A DNA stretch of 64,000 bases from Crickella sp017510505 (lineage in GTDB: Bacteria; Bacillota; Clostridia; Peptostreptococcales; Anaerovoracaceae), in the NCBI GenBank assembly GCA_017510505.1, contig JAFWNE010000024.1:86214-150213 (forward strand), in the 5' to 3' direction. The position numbers and the translations under genes are program-made. Below the pieces are notes generated by a model. The model ran no database searches and was not told the DNA's origin. It saw only the letters and a list, made by a program, of their open reading frames with translations. This document shows, one piece after another, positions 37,344-46,455 of the stretch (its first letter is position 1; each line of letters opens with the position of its first letter).

Positions 37344-37667
37344 ATGAATGTTTATGATGAAGCTCACAACCTGGCAAAAGCCATAAAAGAGTCGAATGAA
37401 TTCAAGGAATTTGACAGGATCAGAAAGGAAGTCGATGATGATAAGGAGACTTCTGATATGCTCAAGGAGCTTACTGAACTTCAGGTACAGCTTCAGACAG
37501 CTCAGATGGTTGGGCAGCAGCCTGATAAGGATGTGTTTGCCCGTTTCCAGAGCCTTAACACGATGGCTATGACAAAGCCGCTCGCCATGCAATATATGCA
37601 GGCACAGTACGCGCTTGCCACGATGATGAACGATGTTTTCGGGATCGTCGGCGAAGCCATCAAGTAA
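37344..37667 (+). CDS. YlbF/YmcA family protein
   Basis: This 107-residue, mostly helical protein is of the YlbF/YmcA (DUF964) family. In B. subtilis members form the RicAFT complex, which affects RNase Y-dependent mRNA maturation and biofilm formation. The family pattern is seen in VYDEAHNLAKAIKESNEFKEF and the helical core, with QYMQAQYALATMMNDVFGI at the end. GAGG lies upstream. Position directly after an RNase gene fits an RNA-turnover role. Which paralogue it is cannot be decided. Confidence 0.82.
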   Translation: MNVYDEAHNLAKAIKESNEFKEFDRIRKEVDDDKETSDMLKELTELQVQLQTAQMVGQQPDKDVFARFQSLNTMAMTKPLAMQYMQAQYALATMMNDVFGIVGEAIK

Positions 37668-37712
37668 ACAAACAGCTATTAATTATTCACTAACTATAAA
37701 AGGAGAACACTA

Positions 37713-38273
37713 ATGATCTACGCAAGTGACTTCAGAAAAGGTATTACTTTCGAAATGAACGGGGAGCCTCATGTAGTACTGGACTTTCAGCATGTTAAGC
37801 CGGGCAAGGGCGCTGCTTTTGTAAGAACAAAGTACAGAAACATCCTTACAGGCGCTACACGCGAGGAAGCTTTCAACCCTAACGACAAGTTCCCTAAAGC
37901 TCATATCGAGACCAAGCAGATGCAGTATCTCTACAACGACGGAGAGCTCTACTACTTCATGGATACCGAGACCTACGATCAGGTGCCGCTCACATTCGAG
38001 CTGGTAGAGGATGCAATCAAGTACATCCGTGAGAACGACATGGCTACTGTCAAGTTCTACAAGGACAACGCATTCACTGTAGAAGCTCCTAACTTCGTGG
38101 ACCTCGAGGTCATCGAGACCGAGCCTGGCGTGAAGGGCGATACCGCTACGAACGTCACCAAGGCTGCTACAGTCGAGACAGGCGCCGTCATCCAGGTGCC
38201 TATCTTCATCAATGAAGGCGAGAAGATCCAGATCGATACAAGATCGGGCGAATATCTCGGAAGATCAAAGTAG
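37713..38273 (+). CDS. efp: translation elongation factor P
   Basis: This 186-residue, three-domain protein relieves ribosome stalling at polyproline. It has the N-terminal KOW-like domain with Lys32 at the tip in PGKG, the residue that is modified in Bacillus EF-P, and the C-terminal signature ending IQIDTRSGEYLGRSK. AAAGGAG precedes the ATG. The mltG gene follows after 9 bases. Confidence 0.96.
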   Translation: MIYASDFRKGITFEMNGEPHVVLDFQHVKPGKGAAFVRTKYRNILTGATREEAFNPNDKFPKAHIETKQMQYLYNDGELYYFMDTETYDQVPLTFELVEDAIKYIRENDMATVKFYKDNAFTVEAPNFVDLEVIETEPGVKGDTATNVTKAATVETGAVIQVPIFINEGEKIQIDTRSGEYLGRSK

Positions 38274-38282
38274 GAGACTGAA

Positions 38283-39290
38283 TTGGCCGGAAATGAGAAA
38301 AGGTCTGAGACCGGATCCGGCAGCGGCATTGAAAAGAACGGAAAGCGTTTCCACAGATCACTGCAAATCGTTGTTGCGCTTATAGTTCTTGCTGCGCTCG
38401 CGCTTTGGGGCGTATATATGATGTCGAAGCCTTATGACAGAACGCGTACAACATACGCGGATTTTGTCGTAGAAGAAAATGACGATACTGCCGCAGTTGC
38501 CGGAAGACTGGAAGAAGAGGGGATAATAAAAAGCGCATCAGGATTTGAGACCCTGTCAAAGATAACCTTTGCGGGTAAATTCAAGCCGGGAATATATTAT
38601 CTCTCTCCATCCATGGATTCCCTTCAGATACTGAGAACACTCCAGAGCGGACTATCCACTTCAAAAGGTTTCACGGTACCTGCGGGATATACCGTTCTGC
38701 AGCTTGCTTCCGCTCTTGGTCGGGACGGACTTGCAGACGAGCAGCTATTTTTGCAGGCCGCCGGATCTCCGGAGATCGGATCTCTTGAGATCCTGGGAGA
38801 AAACCCCGAAGGCCTGGCCGGGACCGATCTTATAGAGGGATTCCTTCTGCCTGGCGATTATGCGCTTAGCGCTGAGGCGGATGAAAGCATGATGATAGTC
38901 ATGATGCTTGACGCTTTCGCCAATTTCTATAACGATGATTACAAAGCCAGAGCTGATGAGCTTGGAATAACCACAAGGCAGCTTCTTGTCATCGCTTCCA
39001 TGATCGAGAGCGAGACATCCATAGACAAGGAGAGGGCGGCGATATCCGGCGTGATACACAACCGCATCAATCTTGAACTGACTCCTGTGAGCGAGCTTCC
39101 TGTCAAGCCGCTGTGTTTCCCAAGCAAGGAATCCATCATAGCCGCGCTGTATCCTGAAGACAATGAATTCACATACTACGCGCTCAATACCAGCAGAGAC
39201 GGAACGCACAGATTCACGGCAGATGAAAACGAGTACAATGCCTGGATAGAAGAACTCAACAGCGTAGAACCTGACGGGGAACAGCCATGA
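38283..39290 (+). CDS. mltG: endolytic transglycosylase MltG (YceG-like), divergent C-terminus
   Basis: This 335-residue membrane-anchored protein is predicted to cut nascent glycan strands outside the cell. It has a cytoplasmic N-terminus (1-26), one helix (about 27-46), a LysM-like region (about 55-140) and a YceG catalytic domain with IASMIESETSIDKE holding the expected Glu. The start is a TTG behind TAGGAGA. The segment between NRINLEL and the SIIAALYPE block is shorter than in typical MltG, lacking most of the MPLQSDPTVxY and GLPPGPI stretch. It is either a compact clade or weakened in activity. It overlaps the methyltransferase gene by 4 bases. Confidence 0.82.
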   Translation: MAGNEKRSETGSGSGIEKNGKRFHRSLQIVVALIVLAALALWGVYMMSKPYDRTRTTYADFVVEENDDTAAVAGRLEEEGIIKSASGFETLSKITFAGKFKPGIYYLSPSMDSLQILRTLQSGLSTSKGFTVPAGYTVLQLASALGRDGLADEQLFLQAAGSPEIGSLEILGENPEGLAGTDLIEGFLLPGDYALSAEADESMMIVMMLDAFANFYNDDYKARADELGITTRQLLVIASMIESETSIDKERAAISGVIHNRINLELTPVSELPVKPLCFPSKESIIAALYPEDNEFTYYALNTSRDGTHRFTADENEYNAWIEELNSVEPDGEQP

Positions 39291-39970
39291 ATGCAAATGT
39301 AAGAGATGTCCCTCTGAAGGAATTTGTCGACAGCCACTACAGGGCTCTCGATGAAGATCTTGCTGAGCTGAGGCGATCCAACGAAGATGAAAGCGTCCCT
39401 TTGATACTTACTGAGACTGAAGGGATACTGGATCTTCTTACCGGTCTTACAAAGCCAAGACGTATACTCGAACTCGGAACAGCCCACGGATATTCCGCGC
39501 TGTTCTTTGCAAAGAAACTGCCGGAAGCACGTATCACCACCATCGAAAGAAACCCGGCAATGATAGTTTACGCCGAGGATGAATTCGCCAAGAGGAAAGA
39601 GAGTGAAAGGATAGATCTCCGTACCGGTGACGCGGGGGAGATACTTGACGGTCTCGTTCAAGAGCTGAAAGACGCGGATGAATCCGAAAAATTTGATTTC
39701 GTATTCATCGATGCCGCCAAGAGCCACTACAGAGTATTTCTCGAACAGGCGGAAAAGATCTGCACAAAGAATGCCCTGGTTGTATGTGACAACATACTGC
39801 TCAAGGGCTGGATAGTACAGGCTGAAGGCCCGGAGGCAAAGCGCCACAGGACCAACATAAAGTATATGAAACAGTTTCTGGATTATCTCGGAGAAAGGGA
39901 TGATCTCGAAACAACCATTCTCACCGGAGGAGACGGTCTGGTCATAATACGTTTCAGGAATGATCAATAA
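39287..39970 (+). CDS. O-methyltransferase, TrmR-like
   Basis: This 227-residue class I SAM-dependent O-methyltransferase has ILELGTAHGYSALFFAKKL as SAM-binding motif (about 61-79) and FDFVFIDAAKSHY with the metal-binding Asp (about 139-151), plus VVCDNILLKGWI. This is the YrrM/TrmR type. TrmR methylates 5-hydroxyuridine-34 in tRNA to 5-methoxyuridine. The next gene is a U32 protein of the kind that makes that hydroxyuridine, which supports the assignment. It starts with ATGA overlap from mltG; mltG-trmR-trhP order is also seen in Bacillus. Confidence 0.85.
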   Translation: MNANVRDVPLKEFVDSHYRALDEDLAELRRSNEDESVPLILTETEGILDLLTGLTKPRRILELGTAHGYSALFFAKKLPEARITTIERNPAMIVYAEDEFAKRKESERIDLRTGDAGEILDGLVQELKDADESEKFDFVFIDAAKSHYRVFLEQAEKICTKNALVVCDNILLKGWIVQAEGPEAKRHRTNIKYMKQFLDYLGERDDLETTILTGGDGLVIIRFRNDQ

Positions 39971-41195
39971 TACACCTAAGATAGAACTGCTCGCGCCTGC
40001 GGGCGATATGGAAAAACTTAAAACCGCGGTAAGATTCGGGGCCGATGCCGTCTATTTTGGCGGAGAACTGTTCAGCCTCAGAGCCGGAGCGGGCAATTTT
40101 ACGGTACCTGAAATAGCTGAAGCCATGGAATGGCTGCATGTAAACGGCGCCAGGGGATATATGACCATCAATATATACCCTCATAACGGCGATATTTCGC
40201 CTCTGAGAGATTATATCGGGAAGATCAGGCATATTCCCGTCGACGCCTTTCTTGTCTCTGATCCGGGCGTTATGAGCCTTATAAAAGAACAGATACCGGA
40301 AGCCGAGATCCATCTTTCAACACAGGCAAATACCACGAATTATCTGACGGCAAAGTTCTGGGCTCAGCAGGGTGTTAAAAGGGTAGTATGCGCCCGTGAG
40401 ATGAGCATCGAAGAGATAAAGATCATGAGACGCGAGCTGCCTGCGGATATAGAGATCGAAGCCTTTGTACACGGAGCCATGTGCATCTCTTATTCGGGCA
40501 GATGTCTCCTCAGCAACTTCATGGCGGGCAGGGACGCAAATAAAGGCGCTTGCACACATCCATGCAGATGGAAATACGCTCTCGTGGAAGAACAGAGACC
40601 TGGAGAATACTATCCGATAGAAGAAGACGATCGCGGAAGCTATATCCTCAATTCGCGTGACCTCTGCATGATAGACAGGATCCCTGATCTGGCAGAAGCA
40701 GGCGTATATTCATTCAAGATAGAAGGACGAATGAAGTCGATGTATTATGTGGCAACCGTCGTATCCGCTTACAGAGCGGCAATGGACGCTTATCTGGCCG
40801 ATCCTGAAAACTACGTCTATGACACAAAATACTTTGATGAGCTTTGCAAGGCAAGCCACCGCCAGTTCACTCATGGCTTCTATTACAACAAGCCGACGGA
40901 TAAGGATCAGAATTACCTGACCAGCGAATACACAAGAGATTATTCATTCATCGGTCTTGTCAGAGATACAGATGAAACTACCGGTCTCACTACAGTAGAG
41001 CAGCGGAACAAGTTCTCTGTTGGAGATACCGTAGAAATATTCGGACCGCGCACCCCTTTCTGGGAGGAGACGGTGACCGAGATGTATAACGAGGAAGGGG
41101 AGCCGGTACAGAGCGCTCCTCATCCGCAGCAGATATTGAAGATACGCTTTAAAAAGATCCCTCCGGAAGGGTTCATAATGCGTAAGAAGAAATAA
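39960..41195 (+). CDS. U32 family protein, TrhP-like tRNA hydroxylation protein
   Basis: This 411-residue protein has the U32 signature around residues 170-198: SYSGRCLLSNFMAGRDANKG and CTHPCRW, with the cysteines expected to bind an Fe-S cluster. IELLAPAGDMEKLKTAVRFGADAVYFGG opens the TIM-barrel-like N-terminus. Members called collagenase-like peptidases are now known as RNA hydroxylation factors; TrhP makes 5-hydroxyuridine-34 in tRNA using prephenate. B. subtilis has two adjacent copies; only one is present here. It overlaps the methyltransferase gene by 11 bases. The two likely act in sequence. Confidence 0.87.
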   Translation: MINNTPKIELLAPAGDMEKLKTAVRFGADAVYFGGELFSLRAGAGNFTVPEIAEAMEWLHVNGARGYMTINIYPHNGDISPLRDYIGKIRHIPVDAFLVSDPGVMSLIKEQIPEAEIHLSTQANTTNYLTAKFWAQQGVKRVVCAREMSIEEIKIMRRELPADIEIEAFVHGAMCISYSGRCLLSNFMAGRDANKGACTHPCRWKYALVEEQRPGEYYPIEEDDRGSYILNSRDLCMIDRIPDLAEAGVYSFKIEGRMKSMYYVATVVSAYRAAMDAYLADPENYVYDTKYFDELCKASHRQFTHGFYYNKPTDKDQNYLTSEYTRDYSFIGLVRDTDETTGLTTVEQRNKFSVGDTVEIFGPRTPFWEETVTEMYNEEGEPVQSAPHPQQILKIRFKKIPPEGFIMRKKK

Positions 41196-41219
41196 ACCCA
41201 TATCACAGGAGTCAGCAAA

Positions 41220-42518
41220 ATGGACGATCCCTCTATAGTAATCAGTATTCTTATAGTCATCATCATGGTGATCAACGCTCTTGTCGTTGCCTGCAAAAGG
41301 GCGCTGGACTATGTTGACCGTAATATCATCAAGGAAAGGATCGAAGATGAGCCTGAAAGCAAGAAATTGCAGGCTGTCTCGTTCTTCCTGTCCAAGCCTT
41401 CGAGATATCACTACGCGAACCACGCGGCAAGCTTCCTCAACATCGTCGTATGCTTCATTCTTTTCAACACCATGCTGATCAAGCTCGACAGATTCAGTCT
41501 GCCGCTCATCATCCTTTATAACGCTTTGTTCTATGCCTTTTACACTGCGCTTTCAGATATACTTCCGAAGAAGCTCGCAGCACAGTCGAGCGAAAGAGTA
41601 AGTGTAGGACTTATAGGATTCCAGAAGTTCATCTATTACATCACGCTTCCGTTCGTATGGTTCTGCAGAGGCATTGCAAATGTGATCCTCAGGATCATGG
41701 GCAAGGATACAAATGTCGATGACTCATACTTCAGTGAAGACAAGGTAATGTCCATGCTTGACAGAGGCCAGGAATCCGGAGAGATCAAGGAGGAAGGCCG
41801 CAAGATGATCGACTCCATATTCGAGTTTGACGATCTTCTGGCATATGAGATCATGACTCCGCGTACAGACGTGTTCATGATCGATCTCGAGGATGACAGA
41901 AGCGAGTATTTTGAGGAACTGATGGAGCTTACACACTCCAGGATCCCTGTATATAAGGGCGATCCGGACAATGTGGTAGGAATACTGCATATTAAAGACT
42001 ATCTGTACAACGCCACAAAGAAGGGGTTTGACAACGTAGATATCAAGAAACTTCTAAGACCTGCATACTTTGTGCCAGAGACAAAGAACATAGACGCTTT
42101 GTTCAGAGAACTGCAGAAAGAAAAACAGCATCTCGCGATCCTGATAGATGAATACGGCGGAATCAGCGGTATCGTATCTGTAGAAGACATAATTGAGCAG
42201 ATAGTTGGTGATATCGATGATGAATTTGACGAAGAAGACCGTATTATAGAGAAAGTTGACGATACAACGTTTATCGTTGATGGCAATGTGTATCTTGACG
42301 ATCTCGAAGAAGAGACGGATATCGAGCTCGAATCAGAATCAAGTGAAACCGTAGGAGGTTTTCTTATCGATCTGATGGGCGAGATACCAAGGCAAAACGT
42401 CAAATACGCTCCTGTAGATTATGAGGATTACCGCTTCACGATAATGTCTGTAAAAGACCGAAGAATAGAAAAACTGAAGATAGAGGTGATCGAAAGAGAG
42501 GAAGACGGCGATGAATGA
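41220..42518 (+). CDS. CNNM/CBS-domain membrane protein (hemolysin C / CorB-like)
   Basis: This 432-residue protein has a DUF21/CNNM transmembrane domain (about 1-165, helices near 5-25, 60-85, 90-110, 130-150). Two CBS domains follow (EIMTPRTDVFMIDLED; LAILIDEYGGISGIVSVEDIIEQIVGDIDDE), then a C-terminal CorC/HlyC domain (DDTTFIVDGNVYLDDLEEE). Members transport or sense Mg2+ or related divalent ions; the name hemolysin is historical. AGGAG lies 7 bases upstream. Its 3' end overlaps the Asp23 gene by 8 bases. Confidence 0.87.
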   Translation: MDDPSIVISILIVIIMVINALVVACKRALDYVDRNIIKERIEDEPESKKLQAVSFFLSKPSRYHYANHAASFLNIVVCFILFNTMLIKLDRFSLPLIILYNALFYAFYTALSDILPKKLAAQSSERVSVGLIGFQKFIYYITLPFVWFCRGIANVILRIMGKDTNVDDSYFSEDKVMSMLDRGQESGEIKEEGRKMIDSIFEFDDLLAYEIMTPRTDVFMIDLEDDRSEYFEELMELTHSRIPVYKGDPDNVVGILHIKDYLYNATKKGFDNVDIKKLLRPAYFVPETKNIDALFRELQKEKQHLAILIDEYGGISGIVSVEDIIEQIVGDIDDEFDEEDRIIEKVDDTTFIVDGNVYLDDLEEETDIELESESSETVGGFLIDLMGEIPRQNVKYAPVDYEDYRFTIMSVKDRRIEKLKIEVIEREEDGDE

Positions 42519-42837
42519 TGATCTCAACATTATCGACCTCATAGAAAGAGATATAATGTCGTTTGATTCTGTCAGCCGTTTCCCTGATTTCGGAATTGCC
42601 GACAACATACAAAGGGCTATAGGAAGGGGTATACAGCACCCAAGCATCAAAATCAGTGAAGATGATGATGGCATTACCATAAACTGCGACATAATCGTCT
42701 ATTTTGGCGTCAACATCCCTCAGCTTTGCTACGACATACAGACGAAGGTAAAAAAAGACATAGAATCAACAACTGGCATAGACGTAAAAGCCGTAAACAT
42801 AACGGTCGACGGAATCGACAAAAGGGAGACAAATTGA
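42511..42837 (+). CDS. Asp23/Gls24 (DUF322) family protein
   Basis: This 108-residue protein of the Asp23 family carries the core VKAVNITVDGID at its C-terminus. Such a protein (YqhY in B. subtilis) is regularly placed before nusB and is linked to control of acetyl-CoA carboxylase or envelope homeostasis. The N-terminal DNIQRAIGRGIQHPSIKI segment is compatible. The TTGA overlap with nusB (4 bases) indicates coupling. Function is inferred from family and place only. Confidence 0.78.
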   Translation: MNDDLNIIDLIERDIMSFDSVSRFPDFGIADNIQRAIGRGIQHPSIKISEDDDGITINCDIIVYFGVNIPQLCYDIQTKVKKDIESTTGIDVKAVNITVDGIDKRETN

Positions 42838-43244
42838 AAAGAGAAGATGTAAGAGAAAAGACAATGCAGCTCGTATATCAGATGGATATGACCGGAGATT
42901 TCGAAGTTGCGGATCTCAGTATCGTAGATGAGAATGTCAAGGCGGCAGGCAAGAAGCAGGCAGCCGAGACACTTGCCGCGGTGCAGGATCATCATGAAGA
43001 AATAGATAAGATCATAACGGACAATCTCGACAACTGGACTCTTGAAAGGATAGCGAAAACAGATCTCGCGATACTCAGGACCGCAGTAGCCGAGATGCTT
43101 TATGTAGAAAGCATTCCTGTAAGAGTTTCTATCAATGAAGCTGTCGATCTTGCAAAAAAATACGGTGATGAAAGATCTTACGCGTTCATCAACTCTGTTC
43201 TGGGCAAGATATCACGCAGCCTCAATGACGGCGCAAATGAATAA
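42834..43244 (+). CDS. nusB: transcription antitermination factor NusB
   Basis: This 136-residue helical protein binds boxA RNA with NusE/S10 during rRNA transcription. The N-terminus KREDVREKTMQLVYQMD and the C-terminal PVRVSINEAVDLAKKYGDERSYAFINSVLGKI are diagnostic. I chose the TTG at 42834, preceded by AAAGGGAG, because it preserves the arginine-rich RNA-binding start; an ATG at 42864 would cut it, and the frame upstream of 42834 belongs to the previous gene. Confidence 0.93.
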   Translation: MKREDVREKTMQLVYQMDMTGDFEVADLSIVDENVKAAGKKQAAETLAAVQDHHEEIDKIITDNLDNWTLERIAKTDLAILRTAVAEMLYVESIPVRVSINEAVDLAKKYGDERSYAFINSVLGKISRSLNDGANE

Positions 43245-44248
43245 TGAATTCTGTTTATATTGGCATAGACACTTCAAATTACAGGACTTCTGTAGCCGCT
43301 GTAGATGAAAGAGGGCACGCAGTCTTTCAAAAAGCGGTCCTTCTGGATGTAGTGCAGGGAGAGAGGGGACTCAGACAGTCCGACGCATTTTTCAGGCACA
43401 GCAATCGGCTTCCGGAATATTTACGGGAGCTTTTATCTCAAATAGACACTGCTTCTGTCAAAGCCGTAGGTGTTTCCGAAAGACCCAGAAGAGTAGAAGG
43501 CTCGTATATGCCTTGCTTCATGGCAGGAGTCAATGCAGCCGGGATCCTGGGTTCTGCCCTTGATCTTCCTGTATACGGTTTTTCTCATCAGGAAGGCCAT
43601 GCTGCGGCGATACTTGAAAGCGATGGCTCTATTCCGCCTGAAAGATGCCTGTTTTTCCATCTGAGCGGCGGAACGACAGAGGCTCTTCTGTGCAGTCCCG
43701 ATGACAATGGATACAGCATGGAAATAACCGGCGGTACTCTTGATATCTCCATAGGGCAGCTGTTCGACCGATATGGAGTAGCCATGGGAATGCCTTTCCC
43801 GGCAGGCCGGTATCTTGATGATATAGCTTATAAAGCTCTGGAAGATGCCGGATTCGACCCGAAAGCAGTTGTCGGGACCGGAGTGATGCCAAAGCTAATA
43901 ATAAAAGACGGATACTTTAATCTATCCGGTGCTGAGACAAGGCTCATGAAGTATGCCTCTTCATGCAGCAATGAAAAAGATGCTGAATGGGTAACTGCCG
44001 AACTGTTTGTTTCCATAGCTAAGCTTTTGACAGATGAAGCAGCGTATCTCAGTGATAGATATGGAATCAAAGACACATATATGGCAGGCGGAGCAGCTTC
44101 CAGCAGAACGGTACGCAGACTCCTGTCAGCCTTCAAAAGATCGGATATAAAGTTTGGTGACGCAGCACTGTCCGGCGATAACGCAGTCGGCACAGCGCTT
44201 CTCGCAAAGAGGGTACATGAAACCGGTAACCGTAACTCAAGTAAATGA
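43244..44248 (+). CDS. TsaD/Kae1-like paralogue (M22 family)
   Basis: This 334-residue ASKHA-fold protein resembles TsaD, the ATPase of tRNA t6A synthesis. It keeps the metal-binding HxxxH (H115, H119 in SHQEGHAA) and SGGTTEALL, but the N-terminal motif is IDTSNYRTSVAAV instead of the ETSCDETSVA of true TsaD, so catalytic residues differ. Such a paralogue next to xseA is known in Clostridia without an assigned function. It is unlikely to be the cell's only TsaD. It starts one base before the nusB stop ends and overlaps xseA by 32 bases. Confidence 0.75.
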   Translation: MNSVYIGIDTSNYRTSVAAVDERGHAVFQKAVLLDVVQGERGLRQSDAFFRHSNRLPEYLRELLSQIDTASVKAVGVSERPRRVEGSYMPCFMAGVNAAGILGSALDLPVYGFSHQEGHAAAILESDGSIPPERCLFFHLSGGTTEALLCSPDDNGYSMEITGGTLDISIGQLFDRYGVAMGMPFPAGRYLDDIAYKALEDAGFDPKAVVGTGVMPKLIIKDGYFNLSGAETRLMKYASSCSNEKDAEWVTAELFVSIAKLLTDEAAYLSDRYGIKDTYMAGGAASSRTVRRLLSAFKRSDIKFGDAALSGDNAVGTALLAKRVHETGNRNSSK

Positions 44249-45356
44249 ATACATCGCCAAGAAGCTGCGCGACGATCTCAATCTGCATGGCCTTGTTGTT
44301 GAGGGTGAGATATCCGGCCTGAGCAGAAGCGGCCAGCATTATTATCTGACCTTGAAGGACGCCAACAGCCAGATACGTGCCGCCATATGGGGTCAGAACG
44401 CGGCAAAGATCGACATGTCGCTTGTTGAGAATGGCAAAAAGATTGTTGCGGTATGCGATATCAGTCCTTATTCGAAGAACGGAACGTATTCTCTCAGCAT
44501 CAGGCATATCGAAGTTGCCGGAGAAGGCGATCTTGCCGCGGAGTTCAACCGCATCAAGGAAAAGCTTGAAAAAGAGGGGCTCTTTGACAAAAAGTACAAG
44601 AAGCCTATACCGGTATTCCCGTATCGTGTGGGCGTAGTGACATCCTCAACAGGAGCCGCAATAGAGGACATTCGCAAAATCATAACTGCCAAGAACGACC
44701 TGACAGACATAATCATATTCCCTACGGCAGTTCAGGGAGTAGGCGCTGTAAGAAGTATTTGCGAAAACATTAAGCTTGCAAACAGGCTGAGTGAAAGCGG
44801 CATACATATAGATACACTGATAGTAGGCAGGGGAGGCGGCTCACCGGAAGATCTGGCTGCATTCAACGATGAGGAAGTAGCCCGCGCGATATTTGCCTCT
44901 GATATACCTGTCATAAGCGCAGTAGGGCATGAAATAGACTATTCTATATGCGATTTCGTAGCAGATCTCAGGGCCGAGACACCTACGGCAGCAGCTGATG
45001 CAGCTGTGATGGACACCTTTAGACTCAGAGAAGATATCGAGAGCAGCAGAAAAATGCTCATCACATCTGCAGTGCAGAAGATATCTTCGGAAAGAAGGAT
45101 ACTTGACAGTGGATCGGCTCTTCTGGGAGCCAATATCAGGTCAAAGATATCCGAAGCCAGGAGCGCTTTGGATAAAGCAGTTATAATGCTCACAGAGAAT
45201 GATCCTCGCAGCATATTCTCCAAGGGCTATGCCGCTGTCACAAAAGGCGGAGCGGTAATACCGGGGATCACGGATGTAGTCAAGGGCGAGGAATACAGGA
45301 TAATCATGACGGACGGCAGCTTCACTGCCAGGGTCACTGAAGTTGACCCGGAATAA
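44217..45356 (+). CDS. xseA: exodeoxyribonuclease VII large subunit
   Basis: This 379-residue catalytic subunit has an OB-fold (about 1-100, VVEGEISGLSRSGQHYYLTLKD). A catalytic domain follows, with RVGVVTSSTGAAIEDIRKI and LIVGRGGGSPEDLAAFNDEEVARAI, then a coiled-coil region. Ending near GYAAVTKGG, it is a little shorter than the E. coli enzyme. ATG 44217 lies behind AAAGAGGG inside the previous gene; the frame extends further upstream but relatives start at MKPVTVTQVN. With XseB it degrades single-stranded DNA. Confidence 0.95.
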   Translation: MKPVTVTQVNEYIAKKLRDDLNLHGLVVEGEISGLSRSGQHYYLTLKDANSQIRAAIWGQNAAKIDMSLVENGKKIVAVCDISPYSKNGTYSLSIRHIEVAGEGDLAAEFNRIKEKLEKEGLFDKKYKKPIPVFPYRVGVVTSSTGAAIEDIRKIITAKNDLTDIIIFPTAVQGVGAVRSICENIKLANRLSESGIHIDTLIVGRGGGSPEDLAAFNDEEVARAIFASDIPVISAVGHEIDYSICDFVADLRAETPTAAADAAVMDTFRLREDIESSRKMLITSAVQKISSERRILDSGSALLGANIRSKISEARSALDKAVIMLTENDPRSIFSKGYAAVTKGGAVIPGITDVVKGEEYRIIMTDGSFTARVTEVDPE

Positions 45357-45371
45357 AGGAAAGGGCACACC

Positions 45372-45578
45372 ATGTCAGAAAAAACATTCACCGAATCCAT
45401 GCAGGCGCTTCAGAATGCCGCTTCCGAGATCGGGAAACAGGCTACTACACTTGAAGATTCGCTCAGACTTTTTGATGAAGGCATGAAAGAGGCGGAATAC
45501 TGCAAGGAGATACTCGACAAGGCCGAGCAGAAGATACTTCTTTACGAGAACGGAGAACTCAAAGATGCGCAGCTTTGA
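45372..45578 (+). CDS. xseB: exodeoxyribonuclease VII small subunit
   Basis: This 68-residue helical protein has the family pattern TTLEDSLRLFDEGMKEAEYCKEILDKAEQKI. It is 15 bases after xseA and overlaps ispA by 14 bases. Several XseB copies wrap the XseA coiled coil. Confidence 0.93.
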   Translation: MSEKTFTESMQALQNAASEIGKQATTLEDSLRLFDEGMKEAEYCKEILDKAEQKILLYENGELKDAQL

Positions 45579-46455
45579 AGAATATAAAGATATTATCAAC
45601 GCGCATCTTACCGATCTGATAGCTGACGCCGGCCCGGAGGCTTCCGTGCTCGCAGACGCGATGAGATACAGTCTTGAAGTAGGCGGAAAAAGGCTGAGGC
45701 CTGTGCTTCTGCTGGCTTCATGCGAATTCGCGGGCGGAGATATAAACGAAGCTCTTCCGTACGCTCTTTCCGTGGAGTATATACACACATATTCATTGAT
45801 CCATGACGATCTGCCAGCCATGGACAACGATGATCTGAGACGCGGCAAGCCGACCAACCACAAGGTCTACGGCGAAGCTATGGCGATTCTGGCAGGTGAC
45901 GGGCTCCTTTCTACAGCAGCCGAAACTGTTACGTCTGAACCGCTCAAATACTCTGATGATCCGTTTAAAATGAAAAACCACATCAGCGCTGCACATGAAA
46001 TACTTTCAAGAGCCGGTGCAGCCGGCATGATAGCAGGACAGACAGCCGACATACTCGGAGAATCTCTTGATCCTACTCCTGAACTGATCCGTTACATAGA
46101 GCTTCATAAAACAGCAGACCTTATCACAGCTCCTGTAAGAGCCGGGCTTATGCTTGCCGGCGCTGACGACGACATGCTTAATGAGTTTACTGTTTATGCC
46201 TTAGATACAGGGGTCGCTTTCCAGATACTGGATGACATCCTCGATATAGAAGGCGATCAGGTGCTTATGGGCAAGACATTAGGCAAGGATGCCGAGCAGG
46301 GAAAGTGCAACTACGCTTATGTTCATGGTCTTGATGCGGCCAAGGACGAACTCCACAGACTTACAGTCGAAGCAAAAGCCGCTTTATCTGCGTACGGCAG
46401 TGACGCAGAGTTCTTTACAGAACTGGCGGACTCGCTTGAAGCAAGGAACAACTGA
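45565..46455 (+). CDS. ispA: polyprenyl (geranyl/farnesyl) diphosphate synthase
   Basis: This 296-residue prenyltransferase condenses isopentenyl diphosphate with allylic diphosphates. The first aspartate-rich motif DDLPAMD is at 81-87 with the following RRGKPTNH. The second motif is DDILDIEGD near 221. It sits between xseB and tlyA. The dxs gene usually found between ispA and tlyA in Clostridia is missing here. Chain length (C10, C15 or C20) cannot be settled by eye; C15 is the family default. Confidence 0.93.
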   Translation: MRSFEEYKDIINAHLTDLIADAGPEASVLADAMRYSLEVGGKRLRPVLLLASCEFAGGDINEALPYALSVEYIHTYSLIHDDLPAMDNDDLRRGKPTNHKVYGEAMAILAGDGLLSTAAETVTSEPLKYSDDPFKMKNHISAAHEILSRAGAAGMIAGQTADILGESLDPTPELIRYIELHKTADLITAPVRAGLMLAGADDDMLNEFTVYALDTGVAFQILDDILDIEGDQVLMGKTLGKDAEQGKCNYAYVHGLDAAKDELHRLTVEAKAALSAYGSDAEFFTELADSLEARNN

